This document shows positions 15,555-24,031 of a stretch of DNA of 64,000 bases, in pieces. How positions within the stretch are numbered: the stretch's first letter is position 1; every line of letters begins with the position of its first letter. The notes below the pieces were generated by a model. It was not told where the DNA came from. It searched no databases and saw only the letters and a program-made list of their open reading frames with translations. This DNA comes from Herbinix sp. (lineage in GTDB: Bacteria; Bacillota; Clostridia; Lachnospirales; Lachnospiraceae): assembly GCA_029256105.1 (NCBI GenBank), contig JAQSYO010000002.1, positions 248,001 through 312,000 on the forward strand, in the 5' to 3' direction. Both the position numbers and the translations under genes were made by a program.

Positions 15555-16565
15555 TTGATTGATAAAATTAAATATATAATAACTACGGAGACGAACCCCT
15601 ATAATAATCTCGCTTTGGAAGAATTTTTACTGAAGCAAGTAGGGGAACAGGAAATAATCCTGTATCTTTGGCAGAATGAAAGAACGGTGGTTATTGGTAA
15701 AAATCAGAACCCTTGGAAGGAATGCAAGGTTGCAGAACTGGAGGCCGACGGAGGAAAGCTTGTTCGTCGGTTATCCGGAGGCGGTGCAGTATTTCATGAC
15801 TTGGGCAATATGAATTTTACCTTTCTAGTGTCGAAGGATAATTATAACGTTGAGAAGCAATTAGAAGTGATTGTGAAAGCGGTCAACAAGCTTGGAATAC
15901 CGGCAGAAAAGTCGGGTCGAAATGATATTACCGTGGAAGGTAAGAAGTTCTCAGGGAATGCTTTTTACTCCGATGGACTTCACTCTTATCACCACGGAAC
16001 CATATTGGTTAATGTGAATATGAGCATGTTATCCTTATATCTGAATGTATCAAGAGATAAACTGGTATCAAAAGGCGTTGAATCTGTGCGCTCTAGAGTT
16101 ACTAATCTTACGGAATTTCGAACCGATCTGGATATTCTAAGGATGCAAGAGGAATTAATTCATGCGTTTGGTGAGGTATATGGCTTACCACCAGTGAAGC
16201 TGGAAGTATCGGATATCGATCCGATGGAATTGTCCAAATTGGAAGAGAAATTCTCTTCATGGGACTGGATCTTTGGTAAGAAGATGGAGTTTAATTACAC
16301 CATAGACAAAAGGTTCGCTTGGGGAGATATTGATCTACGGTTTGTAGTGGATTCCGGTAGAATAAAAGAATGCGTAGCTTATTCCGATGCATTGGAAGTT
16401 GAGCTTTTTGATCTACTTTCGCGAGAACTGACGGGGTGTATCTTTTCTTTGGCTTCGATGGTTGAAGCGGTTGAGAATATCAATAGGATGCAAGGAAAAG
16501 AAAAGCTACAGAAGGATATGCTGGCAGATGTGATAACTTTACTGCAGGAGTTAATGAGAGGATAA
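15555..16565 (+). CDS. lplA: lipoate-protein ligase A
   Basis: LplA activates free lipoate with ATP and attaches it to lipoyl domains, here most likely GcvH. The 336-residue protein has the R-R-L-S-G-G-G-A-V-F-H-D motif (about residues 72-83) and the adenylate-contacting Lys in E-G-K-K-F-S-G-N-A (about residues 130-138), followed by the C-terminal accessory domain of bacterial LplA. The start is a TTG at 15555 behind AAAGAGGT; the first ATG in frame would remove the R-R-L-S-G-G-G motif. It lies 16 bases after gcvPB in the same operon. No lipoyl synthase is seen in the window, so the cell may depend on scavenged lipoate. Confidence 0.95.
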   Translation: MIDKIKYIITTETNPYNNLALEEFLLKQVGEQEIILYLWQNERTVVIGKNQNPWKECKVAELEADGGKLVRRLSGGGAVFHDLGNMNFTFLVSKDNYNVEKQLEVIVKAVNKLGIPAEKSGRNDITVEGKKFSGNAFYSDGLHSYHHGTILVNVNMSMLSLYLNVSRDKLVSKGVESVRSRVTNLTEFRTDLDILRMQEELIHAFGEVYGLPPVKLEVSDIDPMELSKLEEKFSSWDWIFGKKMEFNYTIDKRFAWGDIDLRFVVDSGRIKECVAYSDALEVELFDLLSRELTGCIFSLASMVEAVENINRMQGKEKLQKDMLADVITLLQELMRG

Positions 16566-16617
16566 CAGATACGCTTTCTGATTAACTATATCAAATAAAC
16601 TGGAGAGGATAGGATAC

Positions 16618-18027
16618 ATGAAGGATAGATTTGATTTAATCGTGATCGGTTCTGGCCCAGGAGGCTATGTAGCTGCAATCAAGGCAGCAAAACTAGGGAT
16701 GAAGACTGCTCTGATTGAAAGCAGAGAGATCGGAGGAACCTGTTTAAATCGAGGATGTATTCCTACAAAGACCTTGATGCACAGCTCCCATCTCTATTAT
16801 GAAGCGCAAAGTTTGCAGGAAATCGGGATCAGGTATGAGGGACTTCATTTTGATATGGATCAGATACAAGAACATAAGGATTCTATCGTGAATAAAATCC
16901 GACAGGGAATTGTTGCTCTTCTAGAGGCTAACAAGGTAACAATATTATATGGTACAGCTACAATCCTAGGAGAAGGCAGAATACAATTAAAGACATCAGA
17001 GAGTGAGCTGGAGCTTGAAACAGGTAAAATTTTGATTGCTACTGGCTCCAAGCCTGTAATTCCTAAAATTGAGGGTGCCAATCTTAACAATGTCATTACC
17101 AGCGATGAACTATTATCTAAGAAGGGAAATCCTTATGATAAGTTATTGATTATTGGTGGAGGCGTCATCGGAGTTGAGTTTGCAACAATATATAAGGAAC
17201 TAGGCTGTGAAGTTGAAATAATCGAAGCAATGGATCGAATCTTACCCAATATGGAGAAAGAGATTTCTCAAAGCATTGCAATGAGTCTGAAGAAAAAGGG
17301 AATTGTCATCCACACCAAAGCAAAAGTAACTCGCATAACGGAAGGGGAAGGTAATACCCTCAGTTGCGAATACGAAGAAAAAGATACCTTGAAAATTACA
17401 TCAGCAAATGCAGTTTTATTATCGGTAGGTCGAAGAGCCAACCTAGAGGGATTATTTGCTCCTGAGGTATTCTTAGAATTGGATGGACCCAATATAAAGG
17501 TTGATGAGAAATTTGAGACTAGTATCTCAGGAATCTATGCCATTGGTGATGCGATACGGGGAAAACAACTCGCTCATGCTGCATCCGCACAAGGAATTGT
17601 AGCAGTAGAGAAAATGTGTGGAAAAGAACCCTCCATCGATTTAAATATCATCCCCTCCTGTATTTATACACAACCGGAGGTTGCAGTTGTTGGCTTAAAC
17701 GAGGAAGAGGCAGAGGAGAAGGGCTATACGGTAGCAATTGGCAAATACCCTATGCTAGGTAATAGTAAAACAATTCTTTCTATGGGAGAGAGAGGTTTTA
17801 TTAAAGTGATAAGTGATGCTGGAACTGGACGCATTCTTGGAGCGCAGCTTTTATGTGACCGTGCAACTGATATGGTCAGTGAATTCACTACAGCTATCGT
17901 GAATGGACTAACAACGAAGGATTTAGCAGCAGCCATCCACCCTCATCCAACCTATAGTGAAGCGATTACGGAAGCAGTAGAAGATGTTGAGGGTATGGCA
18001 ATCCATCTGATTCCGAAGAAGAAATAG
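16618..18027 (+). CDS. lpdA: dihydrolipoyl dehydrogenase
   Basis: The L protein reoxidises dihydrolipoyl-GcvH and reduces NAD+. The 469-residue flavoprotein has the FAD-binding G-S-G-P-G-G-Y near residue 13, the redox disulfide G-G-T-C-L-N-R-G-C-I-P near residues 40-50, the NAD-binding G-G-G-V-I-G-V-E near residue 180, the second FAD motif A-I-G-D near residue 309, and the C-terminal catalytic H-P-H-P-T-Y-S-E. There is no extra N-terminal lipoyl domain. GGAGAGGAT precedes the ATG. It is the last gene of the gcv operon, and a strong terminator follows. Confidence 0.97.
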   Translation: MKDRFDLIVIGSGPGGYVAAIKAAKLGMKTALIESREIGGTCLNRGCIPTKTLMHSSHLYYEAQSLQEIGIRYEGLHFDMDQIQEHKDSIVNKIRQGIVALLEANKVTILYGTATILGEGRIQLKTSESELELETGKILIATGSKPVIPKIEGANLNNVITSDELLSKKGNPYDKLLIIGGGVIGVEFATIYKELGCEVEIIEAMDRILPNMEKEISQSIAMSLKKKGIVIHTKAKVTRITEGEGNTLSCEYEEKDTLKITSANAVLLSVGRRANLEGLFAPEVFLELDGPNIKVDEKFETSISGIYAIGDAIRGKQLAHAASAQGIVAVEKMCGKEPSIDLNIIPSCIYTQPEVAVVGLNEEEAEEKGYTVAIGKYPMLGNSKTILSMGERGFIKVISDAGTGRILGAQLLCDRATDMVSEFTTAIVNGLTTKDLAAAIHPHPTYSEAITEAVEDVEGMAIHLIPKKK

Positions 18028-18058
18028 TGAAAATGATTATAACTATTAACAAATAAAG

Positions 18059-18120
18059 TACAAACTAACAAGGACTAAATCCAGTTTATACCGGATTTAG
18101 TCCTTGTTAGTTTGTATTTT
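18059..18120 (+). terminator. very long perfect terminator hairpin after the gcv operon
   Basis: A perfect 24-bp stem (18059-18082 with 18093-18116) and a 10-base loop are followed by TTTTATT. It ends the riboswitch operon. The length and perfection of the stem are well beyond a usual terminator. Confidence 0.85.
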
Positions 18121-18205
18121 ATTAAATTGACTACTCCTCAGTTTATTACTAAAGTTGCGATGCTTTATGAAAAAGTTTCATCATAATTAAAATCATTATG
18201 TCTAT

Positions 18206-18583
18206 TTATTTTATATTGTTATATAAGGTGTTTTGATCATAAATCAAACCCCATTTATCTTCACTCATTTTAAATAATAATGTCAAATAATAATTTAATG
18301 TGTATTCATTACCCTTTGAATCAATATCTTTATAGTCCACCTTTAACAAGGCTAAGGATAATTCCTTACCTGAATCTATTTTCAGAATTTCGTAATCCAT
18401 AGCCCAATCTTTATCTGAAAACCAATCCTTATGAAACTCAATAAATTTTGTCCTACCACTAATTAACACTCCATTTGGCAATATTAAAGTGACATCCTCA
18501 TTATTAATAGTTGTAATGAATTGATCCAAGTCTCTATCCTTTACGGCCTTTAGGTGAATTTCTAGAACTTCCTTAAAATCCAT
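18206..18583 (-). CDS. NTF2-like / SnoaL-fold protein (125 aa)
   Basis: A single small alpha+beta domain: an N-terminal helix with L-E-I-H-L-K-A-V-K-D-R-D-L-D-Q-F, a strand pair around V-T-L-I-L-P-N-G, and a C-terminal sheet ending in K-W-G-L-I-Y-D-Q-N. This order is typical of the NTF2/SnoaL/DUF4440 superfamily, whose members are enzymes or ligand-binding proteins. The function cannot be told. No signal peptide. AAGGAG precedes the ATG. It lies next to a truncated VOC gene. Confidence 0.65.
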   Translation of the reverse strand: MDFKEVLEIHLKAVKDRDLDQFITTINNEDVTLILPNGVLISGRTKFIEFHKDWFSDKDWAMDYEILKIDSGKELSLALLKVDYKDIDSKGNEYTLNYYLTLLFKMSEDKWGLIYDQNTLYNNIK

Positions 18584-18665
18584 TTTATTTTCTCCTTAAT
18601 TTAAATTCTATATTTTTGATACACAATATAATACTGTTACGACTCTTTATGGATAAATGGTAACT

Positions 18666-18755
18666 CTAAAAAACAAAAATTCGGAACAATTGCTTATAAA
18701 GCTCAAAAGCCCCATCACTTTTCTTAACATAAATCTGATGTATTGTTCTAAACAT
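18666..18755 (-). pseudogene. 5' remnant of a VOC/PhnB-like gene
   Basis: AGGAGG stands seven bases before an ATG at 18755, and the frame encodes MFRTIHQIYVK...AFELYKQLF before stopping at 18666 after 29 residues. An opening strand followed by a helix with F-E-L-Y-K is how PhnB-type glyoxalase-fold (VOC) proteins begin; the rest of such a protein (over 100 residues) is missing and the DNA beyond is AT-rich. Ribosome binding site and start are intact, so this looks like a 3' deletion. The product itself could not fold as a VOC domain. Confidence 0.45.
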
Positions 18756-18885
18756 ACTACATCCTCCTAGTTTATAAACATGTTTTTTATACTACTTAAC
18801 AGTTCTTTGAATTTCTCCATCTTGAAGATCAGACCCGTAAGTTGGTAATAATTCGCCCAGTTTTATAAATTAAACTATCCGCAAA

Positions 18886-19512
18886 TTATCGAATATTTTT
18901 ATAATAAAAAATTGCAATCTGCGTACGATCTCTAAGATTTAACTTCTCAAGAATGGTACTGATATTATTACGTATGGTACCTTCACTTAGATATAATATC
19001 TCAGAGATTTCTTTGTTTGATAAACCATCCGCGATTTTCATGATAATCTCTAATTCTTTATCGGTGATGCCCAATTTCTCAAGGCTTTTTGTCTCGTTTG
19101 ACTTTCCTATCAGTTGGGGCAACTTTGTAACGATTTCATTACCATATACGTTTTGACCCATATAAACAGCTTTTAAAGCTGGGATAATACTTTCATAATT
19201 TTGCTTTAGCATATAACCTTTTGCACCGATATGTAGGGCTTTAATGATATAGTCATCATCCAAGAAGGTGGTAAGATAAAGAACTTTCGCTTCTGGAAAT
19301 TCCAGTAGAAGTTTCTCACCGGCATCGAGCCCACTCATGATTTCCATTCGAATATCCATCAAAAGCACGTCCGGCCTTAGCTTTTGATACAACTCAATTC
19401 CTTCTTTTCCGTTATTACCTGTTCCAACAACCGTAATCTCAGGGTCGGCGGATAGGATTATCTGCAAAGAGGAGCAGACTAATTTATCATCATCAATTAA
19501 TAAAACCTTCAT
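18886..19512 (-). CDS. NarL/LuxR-family response regulator
   Basis: The 208-residue protein has a receiver domain (about 1-118) with the acidic pair in L-I-D-D-D, the phosphoacceptor Asp53 in L-L-M-D-I-R-M, the conserved T in Y-L-T-T and K in Y-M-L-K. A GerE-type helix-turn-helix follows (about 140-205), with L-S-N-K-E-I-S-E-I-L-Y-L-S-E-G-T-I-R-N. It lies 34 bases after the histidine kinase gene in the same direction and is its evident partner. Relatives such as LiaR, DesR and VraR act on nearby transporters or membrane stress genes. The paired sites before the ABC exporter (21649-21684) are a candidate target. Confidence 0.93.
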   Translation of the reverse strand: MKVLLIDDDKLVCSSLQIILSADPEITVVGTGNNGKEGIELYQKLRPDVLLMDIRMEIMSGLDAGEKLLLEFPEAKVLYLTTFLDDDYIIKALHIGAKGYMLKQNYESIIPALKAVYMGQNVYGNEIVTKLPQLIGKSNETKSLEKLGITDKELEIIMKIADGLSNKEISEILYLSEGTIRNNISTILEKLNLRDRTQIAIFYYKNIR

Positions 19513-19546
19513 GTAATGTTACCTCCAATATAAGCTTTTAGATTTA

Positions 19547-20656
19547 TCATTTGTTATTGTTGTTCTTCGGAAATGTGATAAACAATTTAAATCCATTATC
19601 AGCAGATAGATTAATATTACCTCCAAAACTCTTAACGCGTTCGGAAATGTTACGAAGACCCATGCCCTCTCCAAACTCTTGCTGACTAAAGATATTGTCA
19701 AGGTTTTTTCGTATTTTTTCATTCATAGTTCCATTATCTTGGATTACCAATTGATACATGGCAGGATGTTCTCGTAATATTATGGTGACCTTGGTAGCAT
19801 TGGAATGGTGGATAATATTGGACAAGGCTTCCTTCGTTATTCCAATAATACAGTGTTTTAACTGTATCTGAGGGGAAGTTTTAATATCGTATTCATAACT
19901 AATGGAGCAGAAGGTGAATTCCTTTGACAGATGTTCAATTTGGACATATAAATCAATTGATTCATCATACATATGATGAATGCTGTTACGGATTTGATCC
20001 ATTCCACCGGATAAGGAATCCTTTAAAGCAGCTAAGCCATCTCGAGTAATCTCTTCCTTTGTAATTGTAAGTAGAGCACCTATCTGCAATAACGCACGAG
20101 ATAGGAGATGCCCGATATTATCGTGTATCTCCTTTGAGATACGATTTCGTTCATTCAATGTAGCTAGATTTATTTCATAATCCTGATCCTTTTGAAGGCT
20201 TCGGTTTTTCTCTTCCAGTAAGAGAGACATGGCAGTGGTATTATCCCTAAGTTCATTGTATTCTGCTTTTAAAGTATTTAGGAGATCGGTTTTATATTTC
20301 AACAGATATGAAACAACCAGTAATACTATTGTCAAAGAGACCGTGATTGCAGAATATTCCGTCCTGTGATAAAGAAATAAAATCGGAACCAGTAACATAC
20401 CGTTTTGATATTTTGTATGGAGAATATCATAAAGTATTAAGGGTAGAAAGAGGATAAATTCAGGTACAAACAAGCATAGGACAGCAAAAATAAGATTACC
20501 AACCATTTTCAAACGACCTTTTTCATAATAAACAAAAAGGCTGCTGATCAAGATACCTAATATGATCGGGACGATGACAAAACTGAAATTCACCTGTAAT
20601 ATATATAAGGTTGTACAACATAGTAATAACAATAATTTATCTGAAATTTCGCTCAT
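19547..20656 (-). CDS. sensor histidine kinase, HisKA_3 type
   Basis: The 369-residue protein starts with about 120 residues of closely packed hydrophobic segments (about five) with hardly any external loop, so it likely senses within or near the membrane. A linker helix leads to the HisKA_3 domain with the phosphorylated His178 in I-S-K-E-I-H-D-N-I-G-H. The HATPase domain shows the N box E-A-L-S-N-I-I-H-H-S and the G box G-E-G-M-G-L-R-N-I. This is the architecture of LiaS, DesK and YvfT-like kinases. It is the first gene of a two-gene operon with the regulator at 18886. A ribosome binding site-like GAGGAG lies before the ATG. Confidence 0.93.
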   Translation of the reverse strand: MSEISDKLLLLLCCTTLYILQVNFSFVIVPIILGILISSLFVYYEKGRLKMVGNLIFAVLCLFVPEFILFLPLILYDILHTKYQNGMLLVPILFLYHRTEYSAITVSLTIVLLVVSYLLKYKTDLLNTLKAEYNELRDNTTAMSLLLEEKNRSLQKDQDYEINLATLNERNRISKEIHDNIGHLLSRALLQIGALLTITKEEITRDGLAALKDSLSGGMDQIRNSIHHMYDESIDLYVQIEHLSKEFTFCSISYEYDIKTSPQIQLKHCIIGITKEALSNIIHHSNATKVTIILREHPAMYQLVIQDNGTMNEKIRKNLDNIFSQQEFGEGMGLRNISERVKSFGGNINLSADNGFKLFITFPKNNNNK

Positions 20657-20843
20657 GGTTACTCCTCATCAAAGGTAGATATTTTCGCAATGTCACAATA
20701 GGATAAGTATTACATGATAACCATATTATGTCAAGCCAACTATCATTCACTTTCGCTTGAAAGGATTAGGCTTGGATGCTATAATCAGTTTACGAATGTT
20801 AAGGGACATAACAAAAATTGTTATTACAATAAGGGAGATAAAA

Positions 20844-21389
20844 ATGAGAATAATAGCAGAAGATACGATGGCTTTAGTCATTGACTTTCAAGAACGTTTA
20901 GTACCGGTTATCCATAACAGTGATGAGCTGCTTCATAATACACAAATTCTAATTAGGGGCCTTCAGACACTAGGAATTCCGATGCTAGTAACTCAACAAT
21001 ATACCAAGGGAATAGGGATGACAGTACCCATTCTAGCGGATACTTTTGGTGAAGCATTTAATTATGAGGATAAGATTACCTTTAGCTGTGCCGAGAATGA
21101 GATAATAATGAGAAAAATCGAAGAAACAGGTAAGAAGAATATCATTGTGTGTGGCATTGAAGCACATATTTGTGTTCTGCAGACGGTAATTGATTTAATC
21201 GCCATGGGATATAATGTGGTGATGGTGGAAAATTGCGTAGGCTCTAGAAAAGAGAGTGATCGCCAGGTGGGAATAAAACGTGCGGTTGCTGAGGGAGCAA
21301 TTCTTACGACTTACGAGTCAATTTTATTCGAACTGACTAGAGTAGCCAAAACGGATGCCTTCAAGGAAATATCTAGATTAATAAAATAA
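20844..21389 (+). CDS. isochorismatase-family cysteine hydrolase
   Basis: The 181-residue protein has the alpha/beta fold of isochorismatase/nicotinamidase hydrolases. The catalytic Asp is in A-L-V-I-D-F-Q-E, the Cys in G-I-E-A-H-I-C-V-L-Q-T (about residue 116) with the typical nonprolyl cis bond before it. A Lys in E-D-K-I-T-F is the likely third member of the triad. Relatives are often annotated 'hydrolase YcaC/YecD-like' and their substrate is unknown. I chose the ATG at 20844 because AAGGGAG precedes it; an upstream frame to 20757 has no ribosome binding site. It is divergent from the histidine kinase gene. Confidence 0.88.
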   Translation: MRIIAEDTMALVIDFQERLVPVIHNSDELLHNTQILIRGLQTLGIPMLVTQQYTKGIGMTVPILADTFGEAFNYEDKITFSCAENEIIMRKIEETGKKNIIVCGIEAHICVLQTVIDLIAMGYNVVMVENCVGSRKESDRQVGIKRAVAEGAILTTYESILFELTRVAKTDAFKEISRLIK

Positions 21390-21418
21390 TATCAGTTCAG
21401 GAAGAAAATATGGAAACT

Positions 21419-21510
21419 TATAAAAATATGTAAAACAATAAAAAATATGTAAACCAAAAAAATGGATGTAAACCAATAAAAAATATGTAATCGAAAGATA
21501 TAAACTAATA
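21419..21510 (+). repeat. AATATGTAAA-type short tandem repeat
   Basis: About five degenerate copies of a 16-20 base unit with the common part AAAAATATGTAAACCAATA follow each other between the hydrolase gene and its terminator. No coding potential is evident. Confidence 0.55.
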
Positions 21511-21555
21511 AAAGATGTAGACTGCATGTAAACCGTGTAACTACATCTTTTTTGT
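21510..21555 (+). terminator. terminator after the isochorismatase-family gene
   Basis: An 11-bp stem AAAAGATGTAG/CTACATCTTTT (21510-21520 with 21541-21551) with a 20-base loop is followed by TT. Flanking A and T runs would let it work from both sides. Confidence 0.65.
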
Positions 21556-21648
21556 TGCATTGTGTCCAACAAAGCTAACTCTTACCTAGCAGAGTGCAAT
21601 CTTATATAAAATAATATTTAGTATCCTCTTTTCATAATTTTTGTAGCA

Positions 21649-21684
21649 ATGACAAATGTCACGCTAACTCATGACGCATTTCAC
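21649..21684 (+). promoter_or_regulatory. 22-bp-spaced operator-like repeats before the ABC exporter
   Basis: ATGACAAATGTCAC (21649-21662) and ATGACGCATTTCAC (21671-21684) agree at 11 of 14 positions and lie 22 bp apart, two helix turns. Each is a partial inverted repeat. They sit just before a promoter region with a fair -10 (TATAGA at 21713-21718) but a poor -35 (TTTCAT at 21690), the setting of an activator-dependent promoter. The NarL-type regulator at 18886 is the obvious candidate. Confidence 0.5.
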
Positions 21685-21758
21685 TAGGTTTTCATTGTTA
21701 GATTTTATATAGTATAGATAAAGAAAACGATATATACGAAAATTTTAGGAGGATAATT

Positions 21759-22691
21759 ATGATAGTAAAAGTTGAGGGATTAGTAAAACGATATGATAAA
21801 TTAGTAGCACTTGATTATTTGGATCTCAATGTAGAAGAAGGAGAGATATATGGCTTATTAGGACCGAACGGCTCCGGTAAGACTACAGCAATCAATTGTA
21901 TTCTTTCCTTACTCAAGTATGATAAGGGAAGTATAGAAATCTTTGAAAAACCAATGTCTCCGGTAGCCTATAGCATAAAAAAAGACATTGGCATTATCAT
22001 GCAGAATGTAGCTGTATTTGAAGAATTAACGGTATATGAGAATATTTCATATTTCTGTAGTCTCTATATTAAAGATAGAGCAGAAGTGAAGCGCCTTACC
22101 AAGGAAGCAATCGAATTTGTATCCCTGGAGGAATTTCAGAAGTTCTATCCCAAAAAGTTGAGCGGGGGTTTACTACGAAGACTTAATATTGCTTGTGGTA
22201 TTGTTCATAAACCGAAACTGATAATTTTAGATGAGCCAACAGTGGCAGTTGATCCTCAAAGTAGAAATAAAATATTAGAAGGCATCAAGAAATTAAATCA
22301 AGAGGGTGCTACCATAATTTATACCTCTCATTACATGGAAGAAGTCGAGCAAATCTGCACGAATATAGCAATTATCGATAAGGGAAGAGTGATCGCCAAA
22401 GGAACAAAGGATGAATTAAAAGAAATGATATCCATCGGAGAAAAAATTTCTATGGAGGTATTTAGTATTGAAGAGGAACAACTTGTTGAATTAAAAGCGT
22501 TACCTAATATTTATTCTGTTGAATACAGAGATAATTTACTGGTGATTAAGTCTGGAAGAGGAAAAAACAATCTGGTTAAAGTACTAGAATTTATGTCTGA
22601 TAGAAATATCGGTTTCGGTAAGGTTATCACAGAGATGCCTACACTCAATGATGTATTCCTTGAGATTACAGGAAAAGAATTAAGAGATTAA
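21759..22691 (+). CDS. ABC exporter ATP-binding protein, DrrA/CcmA type
   Basis: The 310-residue ATPase has Walker A G-P-N-G-S-G-K-T-T near residue 39, Q-loop I-M-Q-N, signature L-S-G-G-L-L-R-R, Walker B L-I-I-L-D-E-P and H-loop Y-T-S-H-Y-M-E-E. The signature has L-L where most have M-K or Q-R. A C-terminal extension of about 90 residues is typical of drug or lantibiotic exporters (DrrA). AGGAGG precedes the ATG. It powers the two ABC-2 permeases at 22898 and 24018. Substrate unknown; lipids, peptides or antibiotics are possible. Confidence 0.93.
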   Translation: MIVKVEGLVKRYDKLVALDYLDLNVEEGEIYGLLGPNGSGKTTAINCILSLLKYDKGSIEIFEKPMSPVAYSIKKDIGIIMQNVAVFEELTVYENISYFCSLYIKDRAEVKRLTKEAIEFVSLEEFQKFYPKKLSGGLLRRLNIACGIVHKPKLIILDEPTVAVDPQSRNKILEGIKKLNQEGATIIYTSHYMEEVEQICTNIAIIDKGRVIAKGTKDELKEMISIGEKISMEVFSIEEEQLVELKALPNIYSVEYRDNLLVIKSGRGKNNLVKVLEFMSDRNIGFGKVITEMPTLNDVFLEITGKELRD

Positions 22692-22699
22692 GTGATTGA

Positions 22700-22813
22700 G
22701 AACGAGATAAAGAACGAGATAAAGAACAAAAAGAACAAGATAAAGAACAAGATAAAGAACAAGATAAAGAACAAGATAAAGAATGAGATAAAGAAAGAGA
22801 TAAAGAAAGAGAA
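22700..22813 (+). repeat. 12-bp tandem repeat (AAGAACAAGATA) within the exporter operon
   Basis: About nine copies of a 12-base unit AAGAACAAGATA, with AAGAACGAGATA and AAGAAAGAGATA variants at the ends, fill most of the gap between the ATPase gene and the first permease gene. Being a multiple of three, the array is open in frame, but it has no start codon with a ribosome binding site. It could change mRNA stability or spacing when copy number varies. Confidence 0.85.
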
Positions 22814-22897
22814 TGGGTAATTAAAGTTATCGCATCGAAATTTTGATGTTTATATATTTATATGATTCCGAATAAAAGAACTTAGATGGAGGGTAAA

Positions 22898-24031
22898 ATG
22901 AGTTTTCAATTGTATAAAACCAGGCTAAAATGCCTGTTTCGAAATAAAGAGGGTATGTTTTGGAGCTATTTGTTCCCGATTTTATTAGCATCTTGTTTCT
23001 TCTTTGCTTTTAATAATATGTGGAAAATAGATTCATTCAAGACTATCTCTATCGCATATGATAGTGAAAATGCCAAGGAAGATACGTTTAAGGAAGTGCT
23101 GAGTGGAGCAAAAGTATCCGACGATACACCGATGTTTAAGATTACTTATTGTGATACAACAGAGGCAAGAGAGCTTTTGGCAAATGATGAGGTCGAAGCA
23201 TACATCGTCGGAAGTACCGATCCGGTCCTGTATCTTAAGAAAAATGGTTTAAATCAGACGATAATTAAATCCTTCTTAGACAGCTATCGTCAAATGTCAT
23301 TTACAGTAGCTACCATACTTCAAGAGAATCCCAATGCAATACAGGAAGGCTTGATTGACGATGTAATGCATTTTGATTCCTACGTAAAAGAAGTACAGAA
23401 TTCAAAAAGCCCAGATTCATTATTGATCTATTTTTATTCCCTGTTGGCATTTTCCTGTATTTTCGCAGCAAACTGGGGATTAGAAGAAGTAATTAATATT
23501 CAAGCTGATTTATCCGCTAGAGGAGCTAGAATTAGCGTTTCACCAATTCATAAAATGAAGCTGTTTATATGTAATATAGCAGCTGCTTTCACGGCACATA
23601 TGGGAAGTATCCTTCTTTTATTCCTTGCTATGTATTATATCTTTAAGATTGATTTCGGCGACAACCTTTTCTTGTTATTTATTATTTGCCTGATTGGATC
23701 TCTAGCAGGTTTGGCCTTGGGTGGAACTGTTGGTATATGGGTGAGGAAAAAGGCAGAAGTAAAGGAGGCTATCCTTACCTTTATTGTATTGGGAGGAGGC
23801 TTTCTATCCGGTATGATGGTTGCTGATATGAAATATATAATTGCAAGTAAGGCTCCAATTTTGGGATATATTAATCCGGTAAATTTAGTTACAGATGCGA
23901 TGTATAGCTTGTATTATTATGATACCAACGATCGTCTTTACCTGAATTTGTCTATTTTATGTATTATTACTGTTATGTTGTGTGTAGCTTCATATGTAGG
24001 AATTAGGAGGAAAAGTTATGCAAGTCTTTAA
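22898..24031 (+). CDS. ABC-2 type permease subunit 1
   Basis: The 377-residue protein has the ABC-2/YhfE-like layout: one TM near the N-terminus (residues 20-40, L-F-P-I-L-L-A-S-C-F-F-F), an external domain of about 140 residues, then five TM segments from about residue 175 to the end. The motif G-G-G-F-L-S-G-M is in the expected place of the penultimate loop. I chose the ATG at 22898 because GGAGGG lies seven bases before it; a more distal ATG at 22886 overlaps that site. It pairs with the next gene, which it overlaps by 14 bases, to form a heterodimeric channel. Confidence 0.88.
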   Translation: MSFQLYKTRLKCLFRNKEGMFWSYLFPILLASCFFFAFNNMWKIDSFKTISIAYDSENAKEDTFKEVLSGAKVSDDTPMFKITYCDTTEARELLANDEVEAYIVGSTDPVLYLKKNGLNQTIIKSFLDSYRQMSFTVATILQENPNAIQEGLIDDVMHFDSYVKEVQNSKSPDSLLIYFYSLLAFSCIFAANWGLEEVINIQADLSARGARISVSPIHKMKLFICNIAAAFTAHMGSILLLFLAMYYIFKIDFGDNLFLLFIICLIGSLAGLALGGTVGIWVRKKAEVKEAILTFIVLGGGFLSGMMVADMKYIIASKAPILGYINPVNLVTDAMYSLYYYDTNDRLYLNLSILCIITVMLCVASYVGIRRKSYASL

